Source: Stramonita haemastoma (lineage: Eukaryota > Mollusca > Gastropoda > Neogastropoda > Muricidae). Taken from it: a DNA stretch of 64,000 nucleotides. Location of the stretch: NCBI GenBank assembly GCA_030674155.1, contig CM060329.1, positions 29,040,504-29,104,503 of the forward strand. The letters run 5' to 3'. Numbering within the stretch: the stretch's first letter is position 1; each line of letters begins with the position of its first letter. A program made the translations under genes and the position numbers. Of the stretch, positions 39,804-49,689 are shown piece by piece. Under the pieces are notes generated by a model, which saw only the letters and a program-made list of their open reading frames with translations, made no database searches and was not told the DNA's origin.

Positions 39804-39884
39804 ACTGTAGTAGTTCTTCAGTTTAACGTCCTTCCACTAAATAGTGATATCAGACAGGGAAGTGTATAATGTGTATGTGTGTGT

Positions 39885-39948
<64 letters not shown>

Positions 39949-42900
39949 TTGTGTATGTAGCCTATTCAACCTGCGGCGTCTTCAGGCCCACACCAAAACC
40001 TGGAGCAACAAATTCGAGAGCTACTTTTTGCTGATGATGCTGCCCTTGTAGCCCACACAGAAACCGCCCTGCAGCATGTAACATCCTGTTTTGCAGAGGC
40101 AGCCCAGCTCTTCGGACTCGAAGTCAGCCTGAAGAAGACAGAGGTTCTCTACCAGCCCGCACCTCAGGTAGCATACCACCCACCTCACATTACAATTGGT
40201 GAGACAGAACTGAAAACAGTCCAGCAGTTTACCTACCTGGGATGCACAATCTCCTCTGACGCAAAGATTGATAAAGATGTAGACAACAGACTGGCAAAGG
40301 CAAACAGTGCTTTTGGCAGACTCTACCACCGTGTCTGGAAAAACAAACACCTGAAGAAAGACACCAAGATCAGTGTCTACAGAGCCGTGGTACTGACCAC
40401 CCTCCTGTACGGCTCTGAGTCATGGGTCACATACAGACACCACCTGCGAATTCTGGAACGCTTCCACCAACGCTGTCTCCGCTCCATCCTCGACATCCAC
40501 TGGAGCGACTTCACCACGAATGCTGAGGTGCTGGAGCAAGCAGGGATCACCAGCATTGAGGCCATGTTGCTGAAAACGCAGCTACGCTGGGCAGGGCATG
40601 TCTCTAGAATGGAGGACCATCGCCTACCGAAGATGGTTCTCTACGGTGAACTTTCCACTGGACACCGCTACAGAGGCGCACCAAAGAAGAGATTTAAAGA
40701 CTCTCTGAAGAAATCTCTGTCAGCCTGCCTCATAGACCATAACCAGTGGTCAGTCCTTACTGCTGACCGGCAGGCCTGGCGACACACTGTGCATCAGTCG
40801 GTCTCCTCCTTTGAGGACAATCGCAGAGCGGCCCTTGAGGAGAGGCGAATGAGGAGGAAGAACCGCGTCCCCTCTACACCAACCCCAGAATCGACTTTCC
40901 CCTGCAGCCGCTGCGGCCGGGTTTGTTTGTCACGCATTGGACTGAACAGCCACCAGCGAGCCTGCACCAGACGTGGACAGTGCCCTTAATCTTCGTTCGC
41001 GAAGCCAAGCCATGATGATGAGGGGGGTTGCACATAGCTAAACACTGACAATAAACAAACATAAATCAGATTAAGCATAAACAAGAAACTTTGAAAAGGA
41101 AAAAATAACAACTCAAATACTAACTTTGCAATTCCTACAACTAATAAACTTCAAGTACTACAAGTATCTGATAATAGGACTGTGAGTTAAAGACAATACA
41201 ATATCTTTCATCAGAGAGGCATCTTTAAGAATTTGGTCTAAGCAAAGGGCTGGGAAGGTAGGTAAAAACGTTTTTAGATCTCGACATTGTAAAAGAATAT
41301 GAGCATTGGTAATTGTTTCACCGCAGATACATGTTGCTGTTTTTGAAAATTTAGATCTAAAAGCATTGAGCTTAAACCTGTAAATAAGGGATACAACACT
41401 TCTATATTCATGTGAATTACGAAATTCAGTATTATCGAAAGATAATAAATGAGTTACGTCATCACTCCAGGAAAACCCAGTATCCTCTAGTTTCTTTTTG
41501 AAGTGTTTCCAGCATGCATTTTGCAACATGCTATTGCCCTCGTGGGCAGACAAAGGAACCTCTATGCTGTAAGACCCATTGACATGCTTTGCTCCGCATT
41601 TTGCCATTCTGTCAACTTTTTCATTAAAGTAAATGCCACAATGAGAAGGAATCCAGCAGAAAGTAATACTAGTGCCCCGTAACATCAAAAAATGAACCAG
41701 ATGACAAATTTCAGTTATGAGCTCTTGCCTCACTTTTGAACTGAAATTTTTTAAAGCAAGCAAAACCGACTTGGAATCAACACAAAAAAGCATCTGGAAA
41801 ATATCTTTAGGAAAATCTAGAAGATGATACAAAGCCATTGATATAGCAGACAATTCAGCTGTAAAAATAGATAGATTTTTCCAGGGTTCGCGCTAGGATT
41901 TTTTAAAACCGGTACTGCGAGTTGCCATTTCAGAGATATCTTGACCAACTCCCCCAAAATCGGTCCCTAGAAAATAAAATCCGGTACGCACTGTGAACAA
42001 AACATAACTATTCAGTGAGGAGGTAGGGGAGGGAGGGATTGTTCGGCAGCAAAACTAAATCTAAATTGAACGTCTCCTCAGACTTTGACTGCCGTGCTGC
42101 TGCCACTCGCTTCTTGGGCACGAAGCCACGCAGGAAATGTGATTTTTTTTCTAGCGCCTGTGTCAGTGTCTGTGTCGGTCTGTTGTTTTGCATGACATCA
42201 GTCATGTGACTTATATTCTTCTTTCTTGTTTCTATGCTTAGCGCTCATCTAGATGTTTCGTTCAATTTAGATTTAGTTTTTGACTCTTCTCTCTCAAAGC
42301 AACGCGTAAATTCATAGACATAGACCCGCCACTTTCGCTTTTCGTAAGAGCAGGCTATCGTGTCCCGGCGGGAACAGATGACATTTACAAAACTGCATAC
42401 ACACGGGGACTGGATGTAAAAAAGCACAGGAGTGCTTATTCTATTATCCTCGATATAAAAGATTAAAAGAATAAAGAATAAATAAATCTAGGCCCCATTT
42501 ACTCATTGTGCATGGAAGTCACTGTCATGCCGAGAAGAGCGCGAAGCTCTATTCTTTCACAGTAAAGCTTGCTGTTCTGCGTGCTAGGCTAATAAGGCTG
42601 GCGCCAAAGATGTTCGTCGGAAGGGGTGGAAAGGGGTAGGTGCGTAAGCACAGTACAGGCGCATGACGGACTGTCAGAAAATGTCACTTCAGACTTTTTT
42701 TTAGACGGAAATCTAATCGGTCACAGGCAAACAGAATCGGTACGCGGTACCGGCTGCTTCGAAAATTTTCGGTATTCCCTGTTTACAACCGGTAAAATAC
42801 CGACAATTACCGGTTATCGCGAACCCTGTTTTTCCCAATAGAAAAGGACCTCTCTACTTTCAGAGATGGGATGACAAACGCTGCACCCGCCTCATCATTG

Positions 42901-42974
42901 CTCAAAAGGGAACCATCAGTGTATACTTTTAGATGTTCTGGGTATGTAGTCTGTATACAAGGATTCTTTTACTA

Positions 42975-43049
<75 letters not shown>

Positions 43050-43568
43050 TAGCCACGCTTACACGTGTATCTGAGAATCATCATGTACAAACAGAGACCG
43101 GCTTGTTTTTATCCCTTTGAAGCATTTTGGGGGTAGGGGGGGGGGGGGGGTAGCTGGGACTATCAGTATCATGGAAGTCGCATACCCCACCCTTTCGCAT
43201 TGATCAAGGGGAAAAACTGATCTCCGAATACTATGTTTCTGTTTAGTTTACATTTTCCCGAACTTGTCTTAGTTTAAGCGCTTTTGAAGGAGAAAACAGT
43301 AGTGACTAACTATACAATCAGTTCCTGATTGCTGACTAATAATGAAAAGTTCTGTGAAACCGCAAACGCCAAAGCGACTGTCGGATCTAAATATAGAAAT
43401 ATCCACAGAAAAGTAACAGATAAAATACCTTAAAAATCAGAAAAATTGAAACATACAAAGAAGTTAAGGTTGCAATTCATTAATTCCCAAAGTAAAAACT
43501 GGCATATTTACCTGATATACGGCTAGACAAGCACTGCACGTGCCTAAATGAATACCGTAAGCAGCCAT
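24181..43568 (-). CDS. HSPA14: HSPA14 (Hsp70L1), ribosome-associated Hsp70-like chaperone
   Basis: Atypical Hsp70 that pairs with DNAJC2 in the cytosolic ribosome-associated complex to help nascent chains fold. Exons (minus): 43512-43568, 36028-36108, 34537-34668, 33187-33292, 32876-32966, 32214-32318, 30984-31145, 29631-29786, 28735-28837, 28032-28160, 27313-27404, 26616-26771, 25101-25159, 24181-24274. They sum to 1523 bases; one missing base in exon 11 gives 1524, or 507 aa (human 509). Motifs: MAAYGIHLGTCSACLAVYQ start, VNDAGDRSTPAVV, VKRVLGRSFDD, VLAVPDDF, GFKVLRVINECSAAALAYD, YRLGGTSHDATVLQV, VVLCGGGTNMPLVQ, GDQLIAIGAAKE, GGLHVTA near the end. It has the nucleotide-binding domain and a short beta domain but no long C-terminal lid, as the family has. 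Introns 1 and 2 are the longest; intron 1 (7.4 kb) is full of mobile elements. Confidence 0.95.
25505..25790 (+). repeat. SINE family E (tRNA-derived)
   Basis: The head GCTGTAGTCTAATGGTTAG, with TTGGACTTGTAATCTAAAGG and B-box GGGTTCAATCCC, looks like a tRNA with a TGT anticodon. The body continues AAAGGCACTTTACGACTATT and GGGGAGTCTATGACTCTCAG. Copy two is at 35355-35630 (minus). It is a SINE, not a tRNA gene, because a conserved ~200 bp body follows. Confidence 0.85.
25981..26045. repeat. Perfect 65-bp palindrome
   Basis: Two 32-base arms, perfectly complementary, around a single central C at 26013. The left arm begins TAAATATGCTGGTTCATC and the right arm ends GATGAACCAGCATATTTA. The match stops at 25980/26046 (A opposite A). 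It lies in the HSPA14 intron between exons 13 and 12. Confidence 0.97.
26186..26590 (+). repeat. SINE family B, copy 2
   Basis: The head GGTGGCTGGATAGTTAAGGC and B-box-like GGTTCGATTTC precede the body blocks AATGTCAAGAGTCTTTTGG and CCTGTTCCGCTTTTTG. The tail has AATCTCACTAATGATAAACC. It parallels 14588-15175. Confidence 0.65.
29262..29556 (-). repeat. SINE family C
   Basis: On the minus strand it begins with GGGCGGGATAGCTCAGTGG and ends GGTTATGGGATGC. It shares CAGGTACCCATTTACAGC and CAGCTTCTCTAGGGG with the other copies. It lies in an HSPA14 intron. Confidence 0.85.
31682..31975 (-). repeat. SINE family C
   Basis: Same blocks as 29262-29556 but more diverged (CAGCTTCTCTGGGAGCAAGC, CAGGTACCCATTTACAGCTG). 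The head near 31960 reads GGACAGCTCAGTGGTCAGAG on minus. Confidence 0.8.
33029..33108. repeat. (GA)n microsatellite
   Basis: A GA array beside HSPA14 exon 4 (intron between exons 5 and 4). A second mixed GA/TG array lies at 32660-32800. Confidence 0.95.
35355..35630 (-). repeat. SINE family E, copy 2
   Basis: Reverse complement of the 25505 copy: GCCGCTGTGGCCTGGTGG head near 35625, B-box GGGTTCGATCCC near 35570, tail block AAGCACCGGCCTGATGAGCC. Confidence 0.85.
36355..36470 (+). mobile_element. Small LINE 3' fragment
   Basis: Encodes a WTGLEWSDLLRRVEDSGEW-like stretch, as in the tail of the LINE pieces at 13885 (WTGL..LLRRAEDR) and 7063. It is too short for other claims. Confidence 0.5.
36977..38590. 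mobile_element. 1.6 kb TIR element, family 2
   Basis: The ends CAGACCTGTGCACC and GGTGCACAGGTCTG are perfect 14-bp inverted repeats. CAAATG flanks both sides (36971-36976 and 38591-38596), an exact 6-bp target duplication. Subterminal DNA has repeated CAGTATTTT motifs on the left and CGTATTT/ACGGAAAAATACGGA motifs on the right. The interior holds a GC-rich block (37290-37380), TG and GA arrays and no recognisable transposase. It lies in HSPA14 intron 1. Confidence 0.88.
37449..37738. repeat. (TG)n/(GA)n arrays inside TIR element 2
   Basis: TG then GA at 37449-37539, and a second GA array at 37657-37738. They look like expansions within the transposon rather than part of its founding sequence. 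Confidence 0.92.
38642..38729. repeat. (GA)n microsatellite
   Basis: A GA array just outside the right end of the family 2 TIR element, joined directly to a SINE-A tail. Confidence 0.95.
38730..39034 (-). repeat. SINE family A
   Basis: On minus: body TTTGGGGAGAGTGGAGTCAG (plus-strand form), tail GATAATGGAATAAGCACTC (plus-strand form), with CATCCAGTCCCCTTGTGTG. It is sandwiched between GA arrays at both ends. Confidence 0.8.
39034..39271. repeat. Long imperfect (GA)n array
   Basis: About 240 bp of pure-purine GA/GGA/GAAGA sequence on plus, a candidate for triplex (H-DNA) formation. Encoded Arg-Glu or Leu-Ser repeats are artefacts. Confidence 0.95.
39467..39734 (-). repeat. SINE family A
   Basis: Plus-strand form: ACCGAGGATAATGGAATAAG, CATCCAGTCCCTGTGTGTATG and AAAGCGGAACAGGAT. 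The head end is replaced by a TG array. Confidence 0.8.
39737..39946. repeat. (TG)n arrays
   Basis: Two TG arrays (39737-39802 and 39868-39946) separated by about 65 bp. The second abuts the truncated start of the LINE at 39961. Confidence 0.93.
39961..41035 (+). mobile_element. LINE reverse-transcriptase C-terminal fragment with C2H2 tail
   Basis: One open frame runs from about 39961 to the stop at 40987-40989. It has the RT catalytic box LLFADDAAL, FTYLGCTISS, LLYGSESWVTYRHHLRILER, LRWAGHVSRM and KKRFKDSLKKSL. It ends with a C2H2-like CSRCGRVCLSRIGLNSHQRAC motif. The 5' end is cut at a TG array, so the endonuclease and RT fingers are missing. The 3' tail is CCATGATGATGAGG. It differs in family from the 7063 copy. 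The frame is intact over 340 codons, suggesting recent insertion. HSPA14 intron 1. Confidence 0.88.
41158..42965 (-). mobile_element. LINE RNase H domain and C terminus, split by a TIR element
   Basis: Minus-strand frame 41158-41875 encodes TAELSAISMALYHLL, FCVDSKSVLLAL and WIPSHCGIYFNEKVDRMAK, then a CICGETITNAHILLQC zinc-knuckle-like end. Beyond the TIR element (41882-42828) the missing first part, YTDGSLLSNDEAGAAF, lies at about 42830-42925. Asp of TDGS, Glu of AELSA and Asp of VDS are the expected RNase H acids. The family type is like LINEs carrying RNase H (I/Jockey-like groups). It is 5'-truncated and in HSPA14 intron 1. Confidence 0.85.
41882..42828 (-). mobile_element. ~950 bp TIR element, family 1, copy 3
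   Basis: Opposite orientation to copies 1 and 2. The ends CAGGGTTCGCG and CGCGAACCCTG are flanked by exact 6-bp TTTTTC duplications (41876-41881 and 42829-42834). It is inserted inside a LINE RNase H frame. Removing the element and one duplication restores that frame, which fixes its boundaries. It contains the same internal SINE-A piece. Confidence 0.93.
42975..43046. repeat. (TG)n microsatellite
   Basis: About 36 TG units, followed by a G-run at 43131-43151. Confidence 0.95.
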
Positions 43569-43904
43569 GTTTACACACTTCCGTTGCTTTCCGACGTAAC
43601 TTCCGTTTTGAAATATAGACGGTTTTTATTTTAACCAATAGAAAATCGACAACTGTACCGGCGAAAAAGGAAACACGTTTTCACAGATTTTCCGACTTGT
43701 TTCTAAGAGAAACTTTCGTCATCGTTGTAGAAGTCAACGGATTGCCAACAGACCGAGACACGTCAGAATTAACTATATTTATAGTTTTCTTTTCTATGTG
43801 TTATAAGGTTTGTGGCTAGTAGTGATCACCGTCTTGTGATCGAGGAACTAAGCGCAAAGTTCTCCAAGAAAAGAAGAGGCAGAGTAAAAAATCAGCCATC
43901 AGTT
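43569..43904. promoter_or_regulatory. Divergent HSPA14-MANF promoter
   Basis: The 336 bp between the HSPA14 start codon (43568, minus) and the MANF start codon (43905, plus). Two ETS-like ACTTCCG sites (43577-43583 and 43599-43605) lie 9 and 31 bp upstream of HSPA14. A CCAAT box is at 43635-43639. CACGTCA at 43759-43765 is the reverse complement of the UPRE core TGACGTG used by ATF6/XBP1. A TATA-like TATATTTATA (43774-43783) would place MANF transcription start near 43805 with a ~100 base leader. Motif function is inferred; the spacing and sequences are seen. Confidence 0.6.
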
Positions 43905-44647
43905 ATGGAATGCAGAAGACTTTTGTTAGGAGTGACGCTCCTGGTTCTTGTAGTCATACAGATTAAGGACAGTTTAGCTGCCAAGAGTGATCCAAGGGAT
44001 TGTGAAGGTATACAATTTTGTTTTGTAGTTTGACTTGTATTGATTAGATATGATGCTTTGACATGATCTCAGATCATCAGCACTTTATACATTGAAAAAG
44101 GGGTGTGACCACTTGCCATTTGTCAGTAAGCCATACAGTGACTCAAGTGTGTGGACACAGATCAGTCCATGTATTGCTGTTTGTAATGTTTGTCTTTTGT
44201 TTTTGTAGTTTTCTGAGATTTTTATGATGATAATTAGGCTATATAAACTGTATAGTTTATTAATTAGCTATGGATTATCTAGGCCTATAGAGCAGATGGA
44301 ATACAGTTTGTGTACTTCATGTCTTCAAAAAAAACAACTACAGTTATTTTGAGGATATTAATGGAATAAGCACTGATGTGCTTTTTTACATCATGTCCCC
44401 ATGTGTAAGCAGTTTTGTAAATTTTGTCATCCGTTCCCACTGGCACACAATGGCCTGCTCTTTTGAAAAGTGGAATGGGTTTTAACATGTGCGCAAGATG
44501 TTCTGTACGCATTTGCACATCGACCATGGTTTATTATAGTCTCATGTGGACTCTTGGGGGAGTGGAGTAGGCACAGATGTTAACTCCACTCCAGAGGAAA
44601 AATTCTCTTGACTAAGATTCGAATGTGGGTCAGCAGATTACAAGTGC

Positions 44648-44693
<46 letters not shown>

Positions 44694-46725
44694 GTGTGTG
44701 TGTATGATGGGCAGGTGGATAGAACTTAAAACTTGTGCAATCAGTGGACTGAATTTAGAATTCACTTATTAAGCAGTGTTTTGTTAAATCATGCGTTTCT
44801 TAGCAAATATATGGTTATTGAAAGACATTTTATTTTAAAGTCAATTTATACAGTGAAATCTAAACTGATTGATGCTTTCCTCTTTTTTTTTTCCTTTGAA
44901 GGGAATGTGTTTCCTTTTTGACATTTCCTGATCTTAAGTTAGTGTGTTTGGTAAATTATGTAAAATTTGTAAACTTTAAAGCCAGCATTTGTCTGCAATA
45001 TATTTAAGTAGAAGAGCATTGTTTTTGAACAGCTGATTAAATGGAATCATCTAGTGTTATTAAGTACTATCATGTGTGTAATCATTTTCAATTTCTTTTG
45101 CAGTTTGTATCAAAGTCGTGGAGAAGTTTGAGAACCAGACCAAAGATGAGGATCGCAAAGATAAAACAAAACTGGAGGCAAAATTCACAAAGTTTTGCAA
45201 AGACCTGAAAGGAAAGGAGCACAAGTTTGTAAGTTGTTTGTTTGCTTATTTTTATTTTTTTGATCCTCGGCTAGAGCTCCAAGGTTTACCAATAGTGAGG
45301 TTTTGCAAATGCAGCTGTTTGTTTTTTTCCCCCAGTGCAGTTAGCTGCATTCTGATTTTGGGGATATATGCTGAGTATGTTTGTGATAATGTAACCCACC
45401 AAACACTGGCATGAATTATGCATGTCCATACACAAATGGAATAAAGGCACTGGCAGGTCTGCACTTGAAGTTGATCTGGGAGATATGATAGTAACAATTC
45501 ACACTCTTGTCTTAATTCACCAGGTGCCACCGAGATTTGAACCCACAATGTTTTCTGGATCCTTGGGATTGAAGTCGAATGGTCTTAACCACATGGCTAT
45601 AGCTTCTGTTGTTTACATATATCTTTTATTCTTATACTGAGCTAATGACCTGGAAGCAGGAGTCAACAGTTAATCATAATGTCAATTTTGGGCGTTTGCC
45701 CACTTAAAAGTACTGATCACTTAATTTTTTTATTTTTTTAAAGCAATTCTACCAAGCCACCTTCCAGGGCTTCCCCCAATCCAAACTATGAAATATCAAT
45801 CTCAGATAGTGAAATGTGATAGTATATATTGTATAAGATATTAAGTTTTAATTTGCGAATAAAAAGAAAAAAAATTATATAACAGATTTTTTTTAAGATA
45901 CAGAGGGAGATTGTTGGTACCAAACAGGTTAAAGAAACCAACTATTTTGGTCAGTTACTTGCCCTTTTTTTTGCTTTATGATGGAAATCTTCACAAGAAA
46001 GCAGGCGGAAACAAGTGAAACTTTGTGACCTGATGGAGATTATTTTTAGCACGACACTTTTTATCAGAACATAGCGACCGAAAATACAGCAAATTTGTTT
46101 ATTGGAGAAATCTTTAATTTCAGCATAAAAAAAAACTAGCTTGTTCATAGGGTTTGGGTTGAACACAATAAAGACTGCGATTCATAATCTAGATCAAGCT
46201 GAAATAACAAGATGCCAACAACACTTTGCTTGGCAATGTGTATGTCAAGTATTTCAACTTTGACTGTGTTGTTAGGATATATATATTAGTGTTATGAAAC
46301 AAAGTGAGGTGAAATAGTGGTTGCTGCAAAGTTGGCAGCATAGTTGAAAAGAAAGACATGTTTTTTTTTCCACCAGAGAAGAGCTGATTTGGACATTGAA
46401 CAGTGCAGAAATGTAAAATGTTTCCTGAACTCATTGTGAAAATCTGTTTTTTGAGTAGACAGTAGACACAAGGTCTCTATTAAAATGTGAAAAAGATCAT
46501 TTTCAAACTCATCACCCCATCTCCCATTTAATTTTATACCACAGTTTAAGTCACTGCAGATTTCTCTGCATGAAATTCCGGCTGCTCTTCCCGGGGAGCG
46601 CACTTCGCCACAAGAGCAACACCACTCATTATTTTGCTTTTCTTTTCTGAGTGCGGTCTACAATCCCCCCAATCACAGTTTTCCTCAGACATTTTTATGA
46701 CTGCCCCTCCCTCTACACACACACG

Positions 46726-46808
<83 letters not shown>

Positions 46809-47063
46809 TCATTTTATTTTATTATTTATTTTATACAACTTTATGTTGCAGTAGATTTCTCTGTGTGAAATTTCGGCTGCTTTCCCTGGGCAGAGCGCAT
46901 TGCCGCAAGTGCAGTGCCTACCCATTAAAAAAAATCATTTTCCTGTCTGCAGTTGTATTTGTTTCCCTATTAGAGTGGCTTTTTTCTACAAAATTTTGCT
47001 GGGACAATCGTCTTGTTGCCGTGGGTTCTTTTATGTGTGCTGAATAATAATGCATAAACAACG

Positions 47064-47094
<31 letters not shown>

Positions 47095-47803
47095 TAGCAC
47101 CCAAACTACCACTCATGATCTAATGGATGGGGAAAAGTTTTGGGTCCAAACATCTGGATGGGTCTGGATGGGGAAAAGTTTTGGGTCCAAACATGCGCAT
47201 GCATGCACGCACATATGCATGCATGCATGTAAATGCCTAAGGCTTCATGAGATTTAGGAATTTATTACTTTGCTTTTTATATCATTATTATCATTAAAAA
47301 CTTATTTCTGATACTTTTATCTCAGCATTCATAATTCATTACTGGCTTTGGATGTGAGATGGGGAGCATGTCAAAGAGGCCATAAAATTAAGGAGTATAT
47401 TTCTTTGGTTATTTAATTTGTTTACAAGTCTTTTTTTTCTTTCAGTGCTATTACCTGGGTGCTGTTGAAAATGCTCCAACACGAATTGTTAGAGAGTTGT
47501 CAGCTCCTATGATGTCTTACATGCCTGCCAAGAAGATCTGTGAAAAACTGAAGAAAAGTGATGCAGAGATTTGTGCTCTCAGATATGGTAAGCATTTAAA
47601 TTAAAGAAAATTGTAGCTTTAGTAATTGATTATTTTTGCTGTTATGTCTGTCATTGCCTTTTTTATTGTTACTATACCTGCCAGTGTCTCTATGTCTGTC
47701 AATCTCATCTCACAATCTTTCTCTCTGTGTTTTGTATACATACACATGCACATGCATACACAAGCACGCACACAAGCATGCACACACACATGCACACAAG
47801 CAT

Positions 47804-47883
<80 letters not shown>

Positions 47884-49169
47884 ACTTGAATTTCAGCTTG
47901 TATTGATTGAATGGCTGCAAATTACATATTTTTTATTTGACATAGATTATAAAGGGTGTATAATATTACTTTATACTCTGATTTAAAATTTTCTCTGTCT
48001 GCTATTGCCTTATAAGATAATTTGGGAAAAAAACAGGAGAGGGTAGTTGTGGTGGTCATCACCCCAGGTGGGCATCTCTTTAACCCTCTTATTCCCGATC
48101 CCAGATTTGCCAAATTATGCCCCCTAAGTCCCAGGATTTACACACAGTAGATTTCCATCACGCTGTGACCATCACTAATTGCTACCACATGTCAAAGCTC
48201 TATCAGGCTAGAAGGAGAAACCATCTTGAGTGTCTGGAAGTAATTATAGCTGCTGGTATGTACTTAGAAGGAGGGAAAGGCCAGGGAGCATGTGTGCCTG
48301 ACCTGATTTCGTGATGGAATTCGAAATCTAGGGGCAGTTTGTGTTCAGAGAATCCGAATACAAGAGGGTTAAGTTGGCTCAGTGATGGAGCTGTTATTGT
48401 TGACAGTCGGGGGCTTAGAAGGTGGTGACCTGCATATGTTAGTTCAGAACCGGCACCATTGATCAGCACCAAAGTGACCCAGCAGCTGTGCAGGGCCCCT
48501 CTGGCTGGTGGTTCCACAGTGGCCAAACATTTATGGGCTTTCTGTAGAATTTTGGCCCCCATAGATGCTTCAGTGAATCATGTTTTTTGGGTGGGAGGTA
48601 GGGGTTTGTTTCAGAGTGAATCTAGGGCCTGATACACTGCAGAGTCTGTGGTTATTCTTATGAAGTATCAACTCTGTCTTCCTAGTTTGAATAAGGGAGT
48701 GAAACTGCAAACTGTCTTTATTTTTTCACAATGTCAATGCTGCAATTTTTAATTGATTTTCATATAATTTTGAAATATTCTCAGTTTTGTCTTGGGCAGT
48801 GTTAGGTAGCCTCCTAGTGTTTGATTTGTCTCTTTCAAAATATTTAAAAGCAGTTGGAATGGGGCCTCAGTTTAGATTATAGTCTCCCTCCCCCCCTCTC
48901 TCTCTCTTTTAAAAAAAAAAGAATTAAAATTTTTTATTTTTATTTTTATTTATTTAAAAAAAATTGTTTCTTTGATTTTTGTATCTTTTAGTTTTGTTTG
49001 TTTGTTTGGTTTTGTTGTTGTTGTTTGTTTGGTTGGTTTTTATATATGTATATATTTTTTTTAGCTAGATAGATGGCTTGATGAAAAAAAGCAACTTTAT
49101 TGCTTACTTAATGTACCATCTGGAAATAAAATTTTGATTTGATTCGATTCGATTTGATTTGATCTGTCT

Positions 49170-49245
<76 letters not shown>

Positions 49246-49689
49246 CCTCCTCACAGACATACACTCACACACACTCACACACCCTTCCTCTCTGCCCTCA
49301 CAAACCCATAGGTAAGGATGTACGTAGACACCAAACTACATGCTTGCAAAAGTATCAGCCTCATTGAGTCTGAAATCTCATCTGATAACTGGTCTCTTTT
49401 CTTTTTTTTCTTTTTTTTTTCTTTGATAACTGGTCTCATCAACTGTTCTTGCAATGTTTTCTTCTTTTTTTTTCCCCCTACATCAGAAAAGCAAATTGAC
49501 CTGGCCAACACCAACCTGAAGAAGCTGCGTGTGAACGAGCTGAAGAAGATCCTGGCTGTGTGGGGAGAGGACAACGCCTGCAAAGGCTGCATGGAAAAGT
49601 CCGACTTTATCAAGGAGATCGAGCGACTCATGCCCAAGTACGATCCAGAGGCTCACAAGAAGCGTGCTGCTGCTAAGTCAGAGCTTTGA
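43905..49689 (+). CDS. MANF: MANF/CDNF family ER-resident neurotrophic factor
   Basis: Small secreted/ER protein of the unfolded-protein response that supports ER homeostasis and neuron survival. Exons: 43905-44007, 45104-45228, 47446-47587, 49487-49689. They total 573 bases (190 aa; human MANF is 182), with phases closing and no lesion. The N-terminal signal peptide is hydrophobic ([17 protein letters not shown]). The saposin-like domain begins [12 protein letters not shown]; further cysteines are in FCKDL, KFCYYLG, ICEKL and EIC. The SAP-like C-terminal domain has [13 protein letters not shown] and the CKGC (CXXC) motif: eight cysteines in all, the family pattern. The C terminus KSEL resembles an ER-retrieval signal. 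ATG at 43905 is the first in frame. It is head to head with HSPA14. Confidence 0.95.
44340..44650 (-). repeat. SINE family A
   Basis: Plus-strand form: GGAATAAGCACTGATGTGC, CATCATGTCCCCATGTGTAAG, GTTCCCACTGGCACACAATGG and CTCTTTTGAAAAGTGGAATG. A TG array (44650-44703) adjoins the head. MANF intron 1. Confidence 0.75.
45258..45610 (-). repeat. SINE family D with family-B-type tail
   Basis: Plus-strand form starts with the tail CCTCGGCTAGAGCTCCAAGG, TTTACCAATAGTGAGG. It ends at the head with GATTTGAACCCACAATG and TGGTCTTAACCACATGGC. MANF intron 2. Confidence 0.6.
46717..46806. repeat. (AC)n microsatellite
   Basis: About 45 AC units in MANF intron 2. A second long AC array is at 47762-47881 in intron 3. 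Confidence 0.95.
46835..47160 (-). repeat. SINE family F, partial
   Basis: Blocks GTAGATTTCTCTGTGTGAAA, TAGAGTGGCTTTTTTCTAC, ACCTCGGTTTATCATCTC and CCACTCATGATCTAATGGAT match 21545-21950. The tRNA head is lost, and GGGGAAAAGTTTTGGGTCC is locally duplicated. A fragment of the same family lies at 46546-46630. Confidence 0.65.
47762..47881. repeat. (AC)n microsatellite
   Basis: AC array with CATG interruptions at its left end. MANF intron 3. Confidence 0.95.
48080..48372. mobile_element. piggyBac-like MITE, copy B
   Basis: Starts TTAACCCTCTTATTCCC and ends ACAAGAGGGTTAA, with TTAA at both borders. It is collinear over its full length with 22915-23218. MANF intron 3. Confidence 0.75.
49167..49242. 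repeat. (CT)n microsatellite
   Basis: CT array about 240 bp upstream of MANF exon 4, in intron 3, followed by short CACACTCACAC repeats. Confidence 0.95.

Noticed and set aside
43812..43904. Longer MANF start beginning ASSDHRLVIEEL
   Set aside because: It needs a GTG start; the first in-frame ATG is at 43905 and is directly followed by a good signal peptide.
46634..47047. Open frames made of Thr-His or Cys-Val repeats (also near 15000, 20100, 32650, 39500, 47700, 57100, 62000)
   Set aside because: They are translations of AC/TG microsatellites, open on both strands only because the repeat has no stops.
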